Positions 9,901-14,763 of a DNA stretch of 23,064 bases are shown here, in pieces. Both the position numbers and the translations under genes were made by a program. Positions within the stretch are counted from its first letter, which is position 1, and the number at the start of each line of letters is the position of its first letter. This DNA is from CAZDBA01 sp964503615 (GTDB taxonomy: Bacteria > Planctomycetota > Planctomycetia > Pirellulales > Pirellulaceae): assembly GCA_964503615.1 (NCBI GenBank), contig CAZDBA010000076.1:1-23064 (forward strand). Direction: 5' to 3'. Below the pieces are notes generated by a model. The model had not been told where the DNA came from, searched no databases, and worked only from the letters and a program-made list of their open reading frames with translations.

Positions 9901-10651
9901 CGAATCGGGTATCGTTTTTGAGCTCGCGGACTTTGGTCTGCAATTGGTCCATTTGCTCAAGTGTCAGGTTGTTGTGAATCGGAATATTGCCGAAGCCTCG
10001 AGTGCTTTTGTGGGCGAGTTCTTCGGCAAGCAAGTCGACCAGGTTGGGAAAGTCAGGCCACTGAACACGTGACAGCAGGCTGGTCAGTCGAGTATGAGTT
10101 TGTGTTCGATCACCGATTAAGGGTAACGCCGCATCTTCGAACCGATCTGTGTTCGAGCTTTGCAACAGGTTGTCTGTGATTAGCTTTTCAACATCGAACA
10201 AGTTTTGATTCAACTTGGAAGGTAGATTCTGATCGGCGACTTGAACCTCTTTTTGATGCGCGAATTGAAGATTGAGTTTGTTTTTGATGTACTCCAAACT
10301 TTCTTTTGGATCATTGTCGTAGCTCAATAAAGCTTGTCGATTTTGGATTTGCAGGACCCGGGCTGATGTTCCGTATCGTTTAATCCAGGGTTCAAGCAGT
10401 TCCGTGACTTTGTCCAGCTGCTGCGTGTTTTGGTAGTGCAGGCAATGGAAGAAGTAATAGTCCTGCGTGCCGGGGATCAATTGTTCCAAGACCGCCGTAC
10501 GATCGTCGGCAATCGCGAATTTCTCCACGAAGGGAAGGTCTTGTCCACTGACCTTCGAAGCCGGACCAGCAAAAATACCGAAAAGGATGGCAGTAAACAA
10601 AGTGCCATAAACGAAGATGCCCCTCGATTTTGTGATCGTGAAAGTTTGCAT
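3962..10651 (-). CDS. Giant exported protein with YTV-type repeat tract (2229 aa)
   Basis: The product begins with a signal peptide (hydrophobic segment about residues 13-30, likely cleavage after KVSG). Residues 40-300 are helical and TPR-like (LLEPWIKRYGTSARVLQIQN). Residues about 450-950 look like serial beta-sandwich domains, including VKIFEINTENYYRRFGREID near 457 and IDENGDPVVDAELIVGG near 555. Low-complexity linkers lie near 940-963 and 1055-1089. A domain with YACHELNFFIYKKDKKFF begins near 1238. Residues about 1383-1440 carry the planctomycete YTV motif (QSYTVSVPYTENVTQNYTVQ), preceded by QTRTRMIPVQKTR repeats. Helical and TPR-like parts return near 1990-2060, and a beta domain (DGYTDLRGRFDYAT) closes the chain. 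YTV repeats are known from Pirellula/Rhodopirellula cell-surface proteins, so a cell-wall or surface role is the best inference. The layout recalls alpha-2-macroglobulin-type proteins, but I see no thioester motif (GCGEQ). Confidence 0.85.
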   Translation of the reverse strand: MQTFTITKSRGIFVYGTLFTAILFGIFAGPASKVSGQDLPFVEKFAIADDRTAVLEQLIPGTQDYYFFHCLHYQNTQQLDKVTELLEPWIKRYGTSARVLQIQNRQALLSYDNDPKESLEYIKNKLNLQFAHQKEVQVADQNLPSKLNQNLFDVEKLITDNLLQSSNTDRFEDAALPLIGDRTQTHTRLTSLLSRVQWPDFPNLVDLLAEELAHKSTRGFGNIPIHNNLTLEQMDQLQTKVRELKNDTRFVNVYLKKLRPSNDADWEHDLELQAEHLAQVWNYVDKLDPAHNSLKACVRYHQLLTDQKLGQYDREKFLSYLQLPRNVAYGSVLFLKRLKENRTLQVDFNSNFQAVPLVPIGSDEKMVADYLREFLKTSADIKEFRPYIKTEFLETQWATANILRGTGDVEQWASMLSPERYKSLVERVDLEFDVSNQLVFKAADPVQLKLATKNIDKLIVKIFEINTENYYRRFGREIDTQINLDGLVPNDTLTFEYDEPAARRVVREFEFPKLEGRGVYVIDFIGNGKSSRAIIRKGQYSGLKQIVFSGHEFTVIDENGDPVVDAELIVGGQVYTAKENAEGKRTNKIVVPFSTQPGMQNVIIRKDGFCSLEKFNHRNETYTLTAGLHVDRESLLRSRKSQIVVRPQLKLSGVPVPVGLLENVRLQITTTDLDGDTATITKTDIELSELGESVVEFQVPPRLHKLSFRLMGDIKSMSTAQRINTVTSHALQINEIDKSEEIQDVHLVRSGADYLLEVRGRSGENRPQQAVVVSCKSRFLKQPINFNMQSSPDGIIELGELAGIEWVSAQCGSGSPRQWNLETDGQTSYASVHSLVGNVVRIAAPPTIQNANRSQVGLFEVRQGSIVRDWFDSVVVDDGLIGITDLEAGDYQLVFKDTGKVTQIRITDGKLVGTTLLGAKRHLETRAPIPLHIQNMLGTNAAAGDENNKESAKNNDKGEKLAVKIGGTNPSTRVHVFATRYHPRFNPLSQMGKVRDTEPAVIFPGIRRSTFMAGRKIGDEYQYILDRRYATKFVGNMLDRPGLLLNPFDIGNAGNQRESLQRGNSFNDSQDQSKESRRGGKSASAPAGDVNDFANLNFLNNETLVLANLKPDEDGVVEIDPAKLGEKQHLVVVAVDMHSMVQRSFAMSATKPETRDLRLAKGFDPESNVSQSKQTELLEVGKEFVIDDVALAKFQSFDDLGDIYLVLQALNQNANLAKFGFVLQWPNKTQEQKQSLYSEYACHELNFFIYKKDKKFFRAVVKPYIKNKREKTFIDHYLLGTDLSDYAKPSAFSDLNAMEKILLSQRLEDRRGDLQQHLNDLYLFRPTRRAYAGKLYDSTVAAGTIIGDESSIDSGIQNRLKDQSRGLPPLASQWSDKQRTRSTTTMQTQTRTRMIPVQKTRLETRTRMITLEDGSQVQQSYTVSVPYTENVTQNYTVQVPVQSDQPYSIPQSAPNTAKPTQRLNYDFGLPGGANGHAGEGQVWNRPSSDLNGKGVVVGGVLSDPIELDDLKAQDSLVFESRFDDFYDSDGEELPGEVARLYRRIAITKEAIEQHYFQQPLADQNFARVRMNRFWRDYTNHEGGTFISTHFAEAHSSFTEMMFALSVIDLPFTAAEHEIEYVENEMRLTPGSPMIALHQQIRPAIVERRNTTVLVSENFFRKNDRYRFEDEMRFDKFVSDKFAAHTLYGGQVVLTNPTSSPRSVELLIQIPRGSVAVAQSKTTQTIDVSLAAFSTQSFEYSFYFPTAGEFTHFPAHVTNNQKVVAIADQTAFVVDDKPAELDKSSWQYVSQNGSNEDVLEFLNQENLMRVNLDKIAFRMKEADFFKRTIETLRSRYVFSNTLWAYSVMHDEIEALNEFLQQSHAFVSQCGIQLESTPLTIDPVKQRWYEHRDYSPLINAREHQVGRNRTILNSQLFAQYTKLMTVFANQTTLDSEDRLALTYYLLLQNRIEEAIAEFKQVDKSEIAEQVQYDYFDAYINMYLEKPERAAAIAKTHAEHPVDRWRTRFQTVLAHVEEIRSGATTTVDPDNRTESQTEMAARAASFDFSIESGSVEVTYQNLEQLQVNYYQMDVELLFSRNPFGQTSSDGFSLIQPNDSQVIKLDDSGKTSFEIPDELQNKNVTVEITSPDQSKSRAYFAHSMSVQVTENYGQLRIATKESGAPIPKTYIKVYAKSADGRTAFFKDGYTDLRGRFDYATQSNSPLDGITQFSILIMSEEHGTTVRQASPPKE

Positions 10652-11039
10652 GATAGATCCAGTTCGCTCAAACGTTATTCAGTACTTTTAGGAATTGTTG
10701 CAATCAGGCATTGGGTATGCCAGTAATCGCTATAATCGTGAGACGATCAATCCACATCTTTATTAGGATTGAAATTTGTAAATCGTTTCGAACCAGGACA
10801 TAAAGGCCTGTAGGTCGAAAGTTCTCAACGCTGAACGGTTTATCCTAAGGTGAAGATTGGGGCATTTGCAATCTTTTTGCCAGTAAACAGTTCAGTGAAC
10901 GGCAGCAACATCACCCTCCCTNNNNNNNNNNNNNNNNNNNNNNNNNNNNNNNNNNNNNNNNNNNNNNNNNNNNNNNNNNNNNNNNNNNNNNNNNNNNNNN
11001 NNNNNNNNNNNNNNNNNNNNNCGTAACCCAGCGTTCAAG

Positions 11040-11086
11040 CCCCGCTGTTGCGGGTCGACCCTCCTCAAACTTGTTTGGGAGGGTGT
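11040..11086. repeat. Double hairpin at the edge of the assembly gap
   Basis: Two stem-loops stand side by side: CCCGC-TGTT-GCGGG (11041-11054), and ACCCTCCTCAAA pairing with TTTGGGAGGGT around a CTTG loop with one bulged T (11058-11085). No T-tract follows. The second hairpin shares its GGGAGGGTG arm with the sequence left of the gap (CACCCTCCC at 10912-10920, complementary). It fits a dispersed palindromic repeat that the assembler could not resolve. Confidence 0.65.
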
Positions 11087-11124
11087 CCTGGGTGTCCCCT
11101 AATCGGTAAGGGTAAACTTTCCTG

Positions 11125-11146
11125 ATTTGTAGATCAATCTACAGAT
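11125..11146. promoter_or_regulatory. Dyad-symmetric candidate operator upstream of the selenoprotein gene
   Basis: ATTTGTAGAT and ATCTACAGAT flank a two-base centre (CA). The inner 16 bases (11128-11143) are perfectly symmetric, and the full 22-bp dyad has one mismatch. It ends 64 bases before the ATG at 11211, a position typical for a repressor or activator site overlapping a promoter. The cognate regulator is unknown. The two-base centre makes a protein-binding site likelier than an RNA hairpin. Confidence 0.5.
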
Positions 11147-11210
11147 TTAACGGGCCTGGTTTGATAGACTGAAAATTCACATTCCTGTTTCCCGTTTTAA
11201 GGTTTCTGTT

Positions 11211-11852
11211 ATGAAATTTAGATTTGCACTTTCGTGTCTCTTCTTGTTTGCTTGTGCCACATTGGCCACCGCGCAAGATCAGGATGCGGAGTTGGCCGTT
11301 GGCGATGCCGCACCTGATTTTGAACTCGCGACTTTCGATGATGCGACCGTAACACTTTCGGAGCGTTTTGGCGAAGAAGGCAAGCCAGTCGTCTTGCTTT
11401 TCTCTCGCGCCAGTTGGTGACCGCACTGCATGAGGCAGTTGGTCCAACTGAAAAAGAGCGAAGAACGATTTCAAGAAATGGGTGTGGAAGTGATTGCCGT
11501 TTTTCGTGAGGAACAAAACGGTGTAGAAGGATTGAAAAAGATCAAAAGAAGTACAGAAGTACCGTTTACGCTTTGTCTCGATACTGGCGCGGAGCAGACG
11601 GCCAAGTACAGTCCTGGCAGACGAGAATTTGATAACTACGTAATCGATCAGTCAGGAAATATTGCTGCCAAGATCGACGGTGACTTGAGAAACCGCGCGA
11701 CTAGCGAGCAGTTGTTTACCGTCCTGGAAGGCCTGACAGGCGAAGCGGAAGAAGCCGAAGCCGAAGAAGGTAGTGGTACAAAGCCTGGTAGCGAAACGAA
11801 GGGCAGTGAAACGAAGGGAAGCGAAACGAAGCCAGGAAGCACAAAGCGTTAG
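11211..11852 (+). CDS. Exported thioredoxin/peroxiredoxin-fold selenoprotein with UxxC motif (in-frame TGA at 11418-11420)
   Basis: The frame runs from ATG 11211 (AAGG ribosome site eight bases upstream) to TAG 11850-11852 with one in-frame TGA at codon 70, giving 213 residues if read as selenocysteine. Residues 1-21 are a signal peptide with cleavage at ATA-Q. GDAAPDFELATFD (about residues 31-43) is the standard opening of the redoxin (AhpC/TSA) family, followed by the beta strand PVVLLFSRASW, then U70-P-H-C73, then RQLVQLKKSEERFQEMGVEVIAV. The TGA thus sits exactly where the first Cys of a CxxC (or the peroxidatic Cys) belongs. Sequence after the TGA stays family-like (FDNYVIDQSGNIAAKIDG), arguing against a decayed gene. 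A SECIS-like hairpin follows the TGA. Sec would be an active-site residue in a periplasmic thiol redox enzyme. The C-terminus is a Glu-rich and GSETK-repeat tail. The alternative, a recent nonsense mutation or base error from TGC/TGT, is less likely. Confidence 0.85.
11418..11450 (+). promoter_or_regulatory. UGA selenocysteine codon with bacterial SECIS-like stem-loop
   Basis: The TGA (11418-11420) is followed at 11436-11450 by CAGTT-GGTCC-AACTG, a perfect 5-bp stem (extendable to 6) with a loop starting GGU. Twenty bases separate the TGA from the first loop base. Known bacterial SECIS elements have a small apical loop with a G in its first positions about 16-37 bases after the UGA, and the E. 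coli fdhF loop also contains GGUC, which SelB recognises. A small CTGC/GCAG helix (11426-11439) could form as an alternative fold. The match is by eye, without folding energies. Confidence 0.75.
11787..11831 (+). repeat. Three tandem 15-bp units coding for GSETK
   Basis: Three consecutive units of GGNAGYGAAACGAAG (11787-11801, 11802-11816, 11817-11831) encode (GSETK)x3 in the tail of the selenoprotein, with diverged units on either side (GSGTKP, PGSTKR). The repeat keeps the frame, as expected for a flexible hydrophilic tail that can change in length. Confidence 0.9.
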
Positions 11853-11894
11853 TAGAAGTCGTTAGTAGAACGCTTGCTTTAGAGAACTTAAACC

Positions 11895-11934
11895 GAAAAT
11901 GCCGTCCTTTGTTCGAAGGACGGCATTTTCTTTA
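11895..11934 (+). terminator. Intrinsic terminator after the selenoprotein gene
   Basis: A perfect 15-bp stem (GAAAATGCCGTCCTT paired with AAGGACGGCATTTTC, loop TGTTCG) is followed by TTT. It begins 42 bases after the TAG stop at 11852 and isolates the selenoprotein gene from the downstream operon. The near-perfect symmetry lets it act on both strands. Confidence 0.88.
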
Positions 11935-11948
11935 ACGACACCCGTAAT

Positions 11949-11966
11949 GGACTTCGCTAGAAGTCC
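11949..11966. repeat. Short perfect hairpin GGACTTC-GCTA-GAAGTCC
   Basis: A 7-bp perfect stem with a 4-base loop lies between the terminator and the second copy of the 24-bp dispersed repeat. No T-tract follows. It may be part of the same composite intergenic element, but the first copy of the repeat at 3907 lacks it. Confidence 0.5.
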
Positions 11967-11987
11967 GATCGCTCTTACGACCAAGAT

Positions 11988-12011
11988 GAATTCTGGCGAA
12001 TCCCACTACGA
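11988..12011. repeat. 24-bp dispersed intergenic repeat, copy 2
   Basis: This is an exact copy of the sequence at 3907-3930, in the same orientation. It again sits just downstream of an intrinsic terminator. The flanks of the two copies do not match, so the repeated unit is close to 24 bp. Confidence 0.85.
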
Positions 12012-12028
12012 TCAAACGATGAATTTCA

Positions 12029-12064
12029 GTTTTGACACGTCCTCTAGAATGTTGGAGTCAAAAC
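12029..12064. promoter_or_regulatory. Inverted repeat upstream of the 12114 gene
   Basis: GTTTTGAC (12029-12036) and GTCAAAAC (12057-12064) are perfect inverted 8-mers 20 bases apart. An inner TCC/GGA pair could extend the stem past a 3-base bulge. It lies 50 bases before the probable start of the next gene and could be an operator pair or a leader hairpin. A TTGACA hexamer overlaps the left arm, but I see no good -10 at the right spacing. Confidence 0.4.
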
Positions 12065-12113
12065 AAACTAAACTGAACGGCGAATTCACCCGTGTTGCCT
12101 AGGCGAAGCTAAC

Positions 12114-12143
12114 TTGAACCGTATTCTCTTGAACCGTATTCTC
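12114..12143 (+). repeat. Exact 15-bp tandem duplication at the start codon
   Basis: TTGAACCGTATTCTC occurs twice in a row (12114-12128 and 12129-12143), duplicating the probable TTG start. Translation can begin at either copy with only a five-residue difference, so the true start is ambiguous. Confidence 0.9.
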
Positions 12144-13235
12144 AAAATTTGCCAAAATCGGATCGCAATCGTTTCCGTTTTCGCCATGGTGATTTGCAGT
12201 TTTGACTGTGCAACAACCAGCGGGCAGTCGCCGATCGTTTTGCGAGATCTGACTTTGATCGAAGACCGCACGGTTGAGTCGTTCAGTTTAGAATCGATCA
12301 AGCTGAACGACGGCACTCAATTAGGTTGGGAGCAGGTCTTTCGAGCCACTGTCCAACCTGAGCGGCAAGCTGAATTTGATCGCAACCTTGTCGAGATCGG
12401 TCTGCCGCTAGTTCGGTTGCGGCAAAGAATTGCGATTGGTGATTGGAATCGACTGCATGAAATTACCGACCAATTAATGATTCGTTACAGCGGCGTTGAC
12501 TCCAGCATCGGCAAAACGGTTTGTGTAGCGGCGATGAAAGGCCGCTTGGAAACCGATTCTCGCGCGGCTGCAGTGTTGCCCTTTTTGATGGCCTGCGGGA
12601 AATCGAGTGAGCTTCCTGAACAAGTTCTCAAATCGCTGGACCTGACTGCGGGTGAGCTGGAGAGTGGCATTTGTAAACAACTGCTACCCGTCTGGTTTGA
12701 TTTGGAGTCGGTAAAGCAACAAAAGAACTTGATAATCGCCTATTCAAAGGAGCAAGGCGTAAGCCTTCCTAACGGAGGGTACATTTACCTTGCTTCGTTC
12801 TCGATCGCGTTGGAGCAATGGGATCAGGCCAAGCAGTTTTTGGACGAAGTCTCCAATCCCGATCCTAATACGAAACAATGGAAGCAGCTGTTGGTATCGG
12901 AGGTTGATCGTCGTCGACTGGGTGAATCTGGCATTGGCGACTTTCGTGTCGATTCACAAACGCAACCAGCGATTGTCGCGGTCAGCCAGTTTTGGTCGGC
13001 CGAGACAAACGCTTCGAAAGCTGCAGTCAACCCAGCGGGGAATATTCTGGAATACTTGAAAGTTTCGGCGTTATGGGGTGACCGCTTTCCCAGCCTTGCC
13101 TCCGCCTCACTTTATCGGGCGATCTTGTTGGCTGAATCCTCAAATATGGCTGAAGAAGCCAAAACGTTAACTGCAGAACTTTTACGAAGCCATACAAACT
13201 CGTATCATGAACGTCTGTTAAATACAAAAAATTAG
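12114..13235 (+). CDS. Exported helical protein of unknown function, probably TPR-like
   Basis: The 373-residue frame carries an N-terminal export signal (residues about 10-35: ICQNRIAIVSVFAMVICSFDCATTSGQ). The only upstream starts in frame are TTG at 12114 and TTG at 12129. The ATG at 12186 would remove most of the hydrophobic segment, so a TTG start is preferred. AGGCGA seven bases before 12114 may be the ribosome site. The mature protein is alpha-helical. Residues about 222-260 (GYIYLASFSIALEQWDQAKQFLDEV) resemble a TPR hairpin. No family is recognised. It is separated by 129 bases from the TolQ/ExbB gene, so it may be the first gene of that operon or its own unit. An exported partner of the ExbB/ExbD complex is a guess from position only. 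Confidence 0.75.
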   Translation: MNRILLNRILKICQNRIAIVSVFAMVICSFDCATTSGQSPIVLRDLTLIEDRTVESFSLESIKLNDGTQLGWEQVFRATVQPERQAEFDRNLVEIGLPLVRLRQRIAIGDWNRLHEITDQLMIRYSGVDSSIGKTVCVAAMKGRLETDSRAAAVLPFLMACGKSSELPEQVLKSLDLTAGELESGICKQLLPVWFDLESVKQQKNLIIAYSKEQGVSLPNGGYIYLASFSIALEQWDQAKQFLDEVSNPDPNTKQWKQLLVSEVDRRRLGESGIGDFRVDSQTQPAIVAVSQFWSAETNASKAAVNPAGNILEYLKVSALWGDRFPSLASASLYRAILLAESSNMAEEAKTLTAELLRSHTNSYHERLLNTKN

Positions 13236-13265
13236 GTGCTCAAAAAACCAGGCGTGGAGTTCCAA

Positions 13266-13333
13266 GACGAAAGTCGAGGTTTGTTCTCTTGCCGTAGAGC
13301 CCCTCCGGTCCAATGAGGGCGAACCCAACCTCG
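13266..13333 (+). other. Structured intergenic segment before the TolQ/ExbB gene
   Basis: A small GAC-GAAA-GTC hairpin (13266-13275) is followed by a nested structure. Its outer stem is CGAGGTT/AACCTCG (13275-13281 with 13327-13333), its second stem GTTC/GAAC (13283-13286 with 13321-13324), and its inner stem CCCTC/GAGGG (13301-13305 with 13315-13319, 9-base loop). It ends 31 bases before the ATG at 13365. There is no T-tract, so it is not a terminator. It could be a folded 5' leader or a dispersed palindrome. It does not match a riboswitch class I know. Confidence 0.4.
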
Positions 13334-13364
13334 CTTAAATGACTGGCGACCAGGAAAAGGAATC

Positions 13365-14294
13365 ATGGTGAAGAAGCTCCCCCTCGTTTATGCGGCAATC
13401 GTTTTGATTGTCGGCTGCTTGGCCAGTCACCAACTCGCCTTGGCCCAAACCGCTACTTCCACTCCCGCTCCTACAGCACCTGCTGAACCTGGAACGGCTG
13501 CTTCGTCATCAGATTTGCCTGACGCGGAATCCAGTGTGCCGATAGCTCAGGAACCGCCATCTGTTTTAAAGATGTTGTTTGGCGGTAATCTCTTTGGCGT
13601 CATTATCATCAGCGTGATTCTTTTCCTCTCTGCCTTGAGCGCGTTTTTTATCATCGACCACATGGTCAAGATTCGCCGCAGACGTCTCATGCCTGAATCG
13701 GTGATGGCGGAGATCGAGCGGCAGATCGTACACGGTGAGATCGGACAGGCGATCGCAACCTGTAAAGATAAAGCTAACTATTGCATGGCGACCGAAGTGA
13801 TTGTCGCGGGCTTGGATCGATTTCAAAGTAGCGAGTTTGGGTTCGCTGAATACCGAAGTGCGGTAGAAGAAGCGGGCGAAGACCAAACGGGCAAGCTTTA
13901 CCGACGTACGGAAGTCCTCAATGTGATCGGCGCAATCGCACCGATGCTTGGTTTGACCGGAACGGTGCTGGGTATGATCGAAGCGTTTAACACGATTGCT
14001 GCCAAAGAAGGAATGGCGCGACCGCAAGAGTTGGCGGGTGGCATTGGTCAAGCTCTGATCACAACGTTGCTGGGGCTGCTGGTTGCGATCCCCAGTATGG
14101 TTGCCTTCAGTTATTTCAGAAACAAAATCGATTCGATCGTTTCCGAAGCCGGTAAACGGATCGAACGCGTCATGGCTCCTTTGGGCCGCAAAAAGAAAAC
14201 CAACCCACGTGTTGCTAAATCGTCGTCCGGGAAATCATCCTCTTCCCGAGTTTCGGAATCGAAGCGAAAAGAACGCAAGCAAGACGATTCTTAA
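13365..14294 (+). CDS. MotA/TolQ/ExbB proton channel family protein
   Basis: This is the channel subunit of a proton-motive-force-driven motor in the inner membrane. The 309-residue protein has a signal-like hydrophobic N-terminus (residues 5-27), an Ala/Pro/Thr-rich linker (28-60), a membrane helix at 78-101, a cytoplasmic stretch, and the two diagnostic helices at 185-208 (APMLGLTGTVLGMIEAFNTI) and 228-251 (GIGQALITTLLGLLVAIPSMVAF). The TGTVxGM and GQALxTTxxGLxVAIP motifs are characteristic of TolQ/ExbB. The extra N-terminal exported segment makes it longer than E. coli ExbB or TolQ. The C-terminus is a basic Ser/Lys-rich tail. AGGAAAAGG precedes the start. Two ExbD genes follow and would supply the stator-type partner. 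TolQ, ExbB and related subtypes cannot be separated here. Confidence 0.93.
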   Translation: MVKKLPLVYAAIVLIVGCLASHQLALAQTATSTPAPTAPAEPGTAASSSDLPDAESSVPIAQEPPSVLKMLFGGNLFGVIIISVILFLSALSAFFIIDHMVKIRRRRLMPESVMAEIERQIVHGEIGQAIATCKDKANYCMATEVIVAGLDRFQSSEFGFAEYRSAVEEAGEDQTGKLYRRTEVLNVIGAIAPMLGLTGTVLGMIEAFNTIAAKEGMARPQELAGGIGQALITTLLGLLVAIPSMVAFSYFRNKIDSIVSEAGKRIERVMAPLGRKKKTNPRVAKSSSGKSSSSRVSESKRKERKQDDS

Positions 14295-14302
14295 TACAAC
14301 TT

Positions 14303-14329
14303 AAACTCACGACAATAAACTCACAACAA
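14303..14329 (+). repeat. Short near-perfect tandem repeat between TolQ/ExbB and ExbD genes
   Basis: AAACTCACGACAA (14303-14315) and AAACTCACAACAA (14317-14329) are adjacent copies differing by one base. They fill most of the 45-base gap before the ATG at 14340, which lacks a clear ribosome-binding site. Confidence 0.7.
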
Positions 14330-14339
14330 ATTCCGACGT

Positions 14340-14759
14340 ATGAAGCTGACCAAGTATCGACGAGACCACACGATGGGGATCAATATGACTCCTCTTATCG
14401 ATATTGTGTTCTTGTTGATCATCTTCTTTATGACCGTCTCACAGATTACTCGAATCCGGGACTTGCCGGTTCAGTTACCCACCGTGACCAGCGGAACATC
14501 TCCTTCGAAAATAACTAACGTTACGATTAACGTGAGCAAAGAAGCCGATATTTTCATTACGGGAAAAAAGCGGACAGATAACGAGGTCGTTGCGATCTTG
14601 TCTGAGTTGCTGACAGAATTCGACAACGATCCTGCCCGAGTAAAAATAGAAGTGCGTTACGACCGTCGTTGCAAATCGGCCACGATGAACCGTTTGGTAG
14701 GACGGCTAACCGATTTAGGCTTTACACAAATCATGCCCGTCGTATCCACGGAGAATTGA
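14340..14759 (+). CDS. ExbD/TolR family biopolymer transport protein (first copy)
   Basis: The 139-residue protein has the usual ExbD layout: a short basic cytoplasmic N-terminus, one membrane helix (residues about 17-36, TPLIDIVFLLIIFFMTVSQI) and a periplasmic domain of about 100 residues. The motif NMTPLIDIVFLLIIFF contains Asp21, the conserved membrane aspartate that takes part in proton flow in ExbD/TolR. The periplasmic part shows the usual strand pattern (TNVTINVSKEADIFITGKK, KIEVRYDRRCKSATMNRLVGRLTDLGF). It lies between the TolQ/ExbB gene and a second ExbD gene, four bases before the latter, so the three are surely co-transcribed. Confidence 0.93.
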   Translation: MKLTKYRRDHTMGINMTPLIDIVFLLIIFFMTVSQITRIRDLPVQLPTVTSGTSPSKITNVTINVSKEADIFITGKKRTDNEVVAILSELLTEFDNDPARVKIEVRYDRRCKSATMNRLVGRLTDLGFTQIMPVVSTEN

Positions 14760-14763
14760 TCGG

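Larger units (their letters stand above)
10652..11210. other. Intergenic region containing a 100-N assembly gap
   Basis: This region lies between the divergent genes at 10651 and 11211. Bases 10922-11021 are exactly 100 N, a scaffold gap of unknown true length. Left of the gap there is no convincing gene. A weak hairpin with a T-run sits at 10853-10878 (AAGATTG paired with CAATCTT), too weak to call as a terminator. The CACCCTCCCT left of the gap (10912-10921) is almost complementary to GGGAGGGTG at 11078-11086 on the right, so the gap probably lies inside a repeated palindromic element. Confidence 0.7.

Noticed and set aside
10712..10737. TATAAT with TTGGGT as a plus-strand promoter
   Set aside because: Spacing is only 14 bases and no gene follows within the readable sequence before the gap.
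10853..10878. Hairpin AAGATTG/CAATCTT with T-run as a terminator
   Set aside because: The stem is seven mostly AT pairs and no gene on the plus strand ends just before it.
11211..11420. Selenoprotein gene read as a pseudogene with premature stop
   Set aside because: Only one stop interrupts the frame, it is TGA, it sits at the active-site Cys position, a SECIS-like hairpin follows, and the downstream half stays family-like.
11899..12102. 67-codon open frame after the selenoprotein gene
   Set aside because: It starts inside the terminator and runs through the 24-bp dispersed repeat and an inverted repeat, so it is non-coding.
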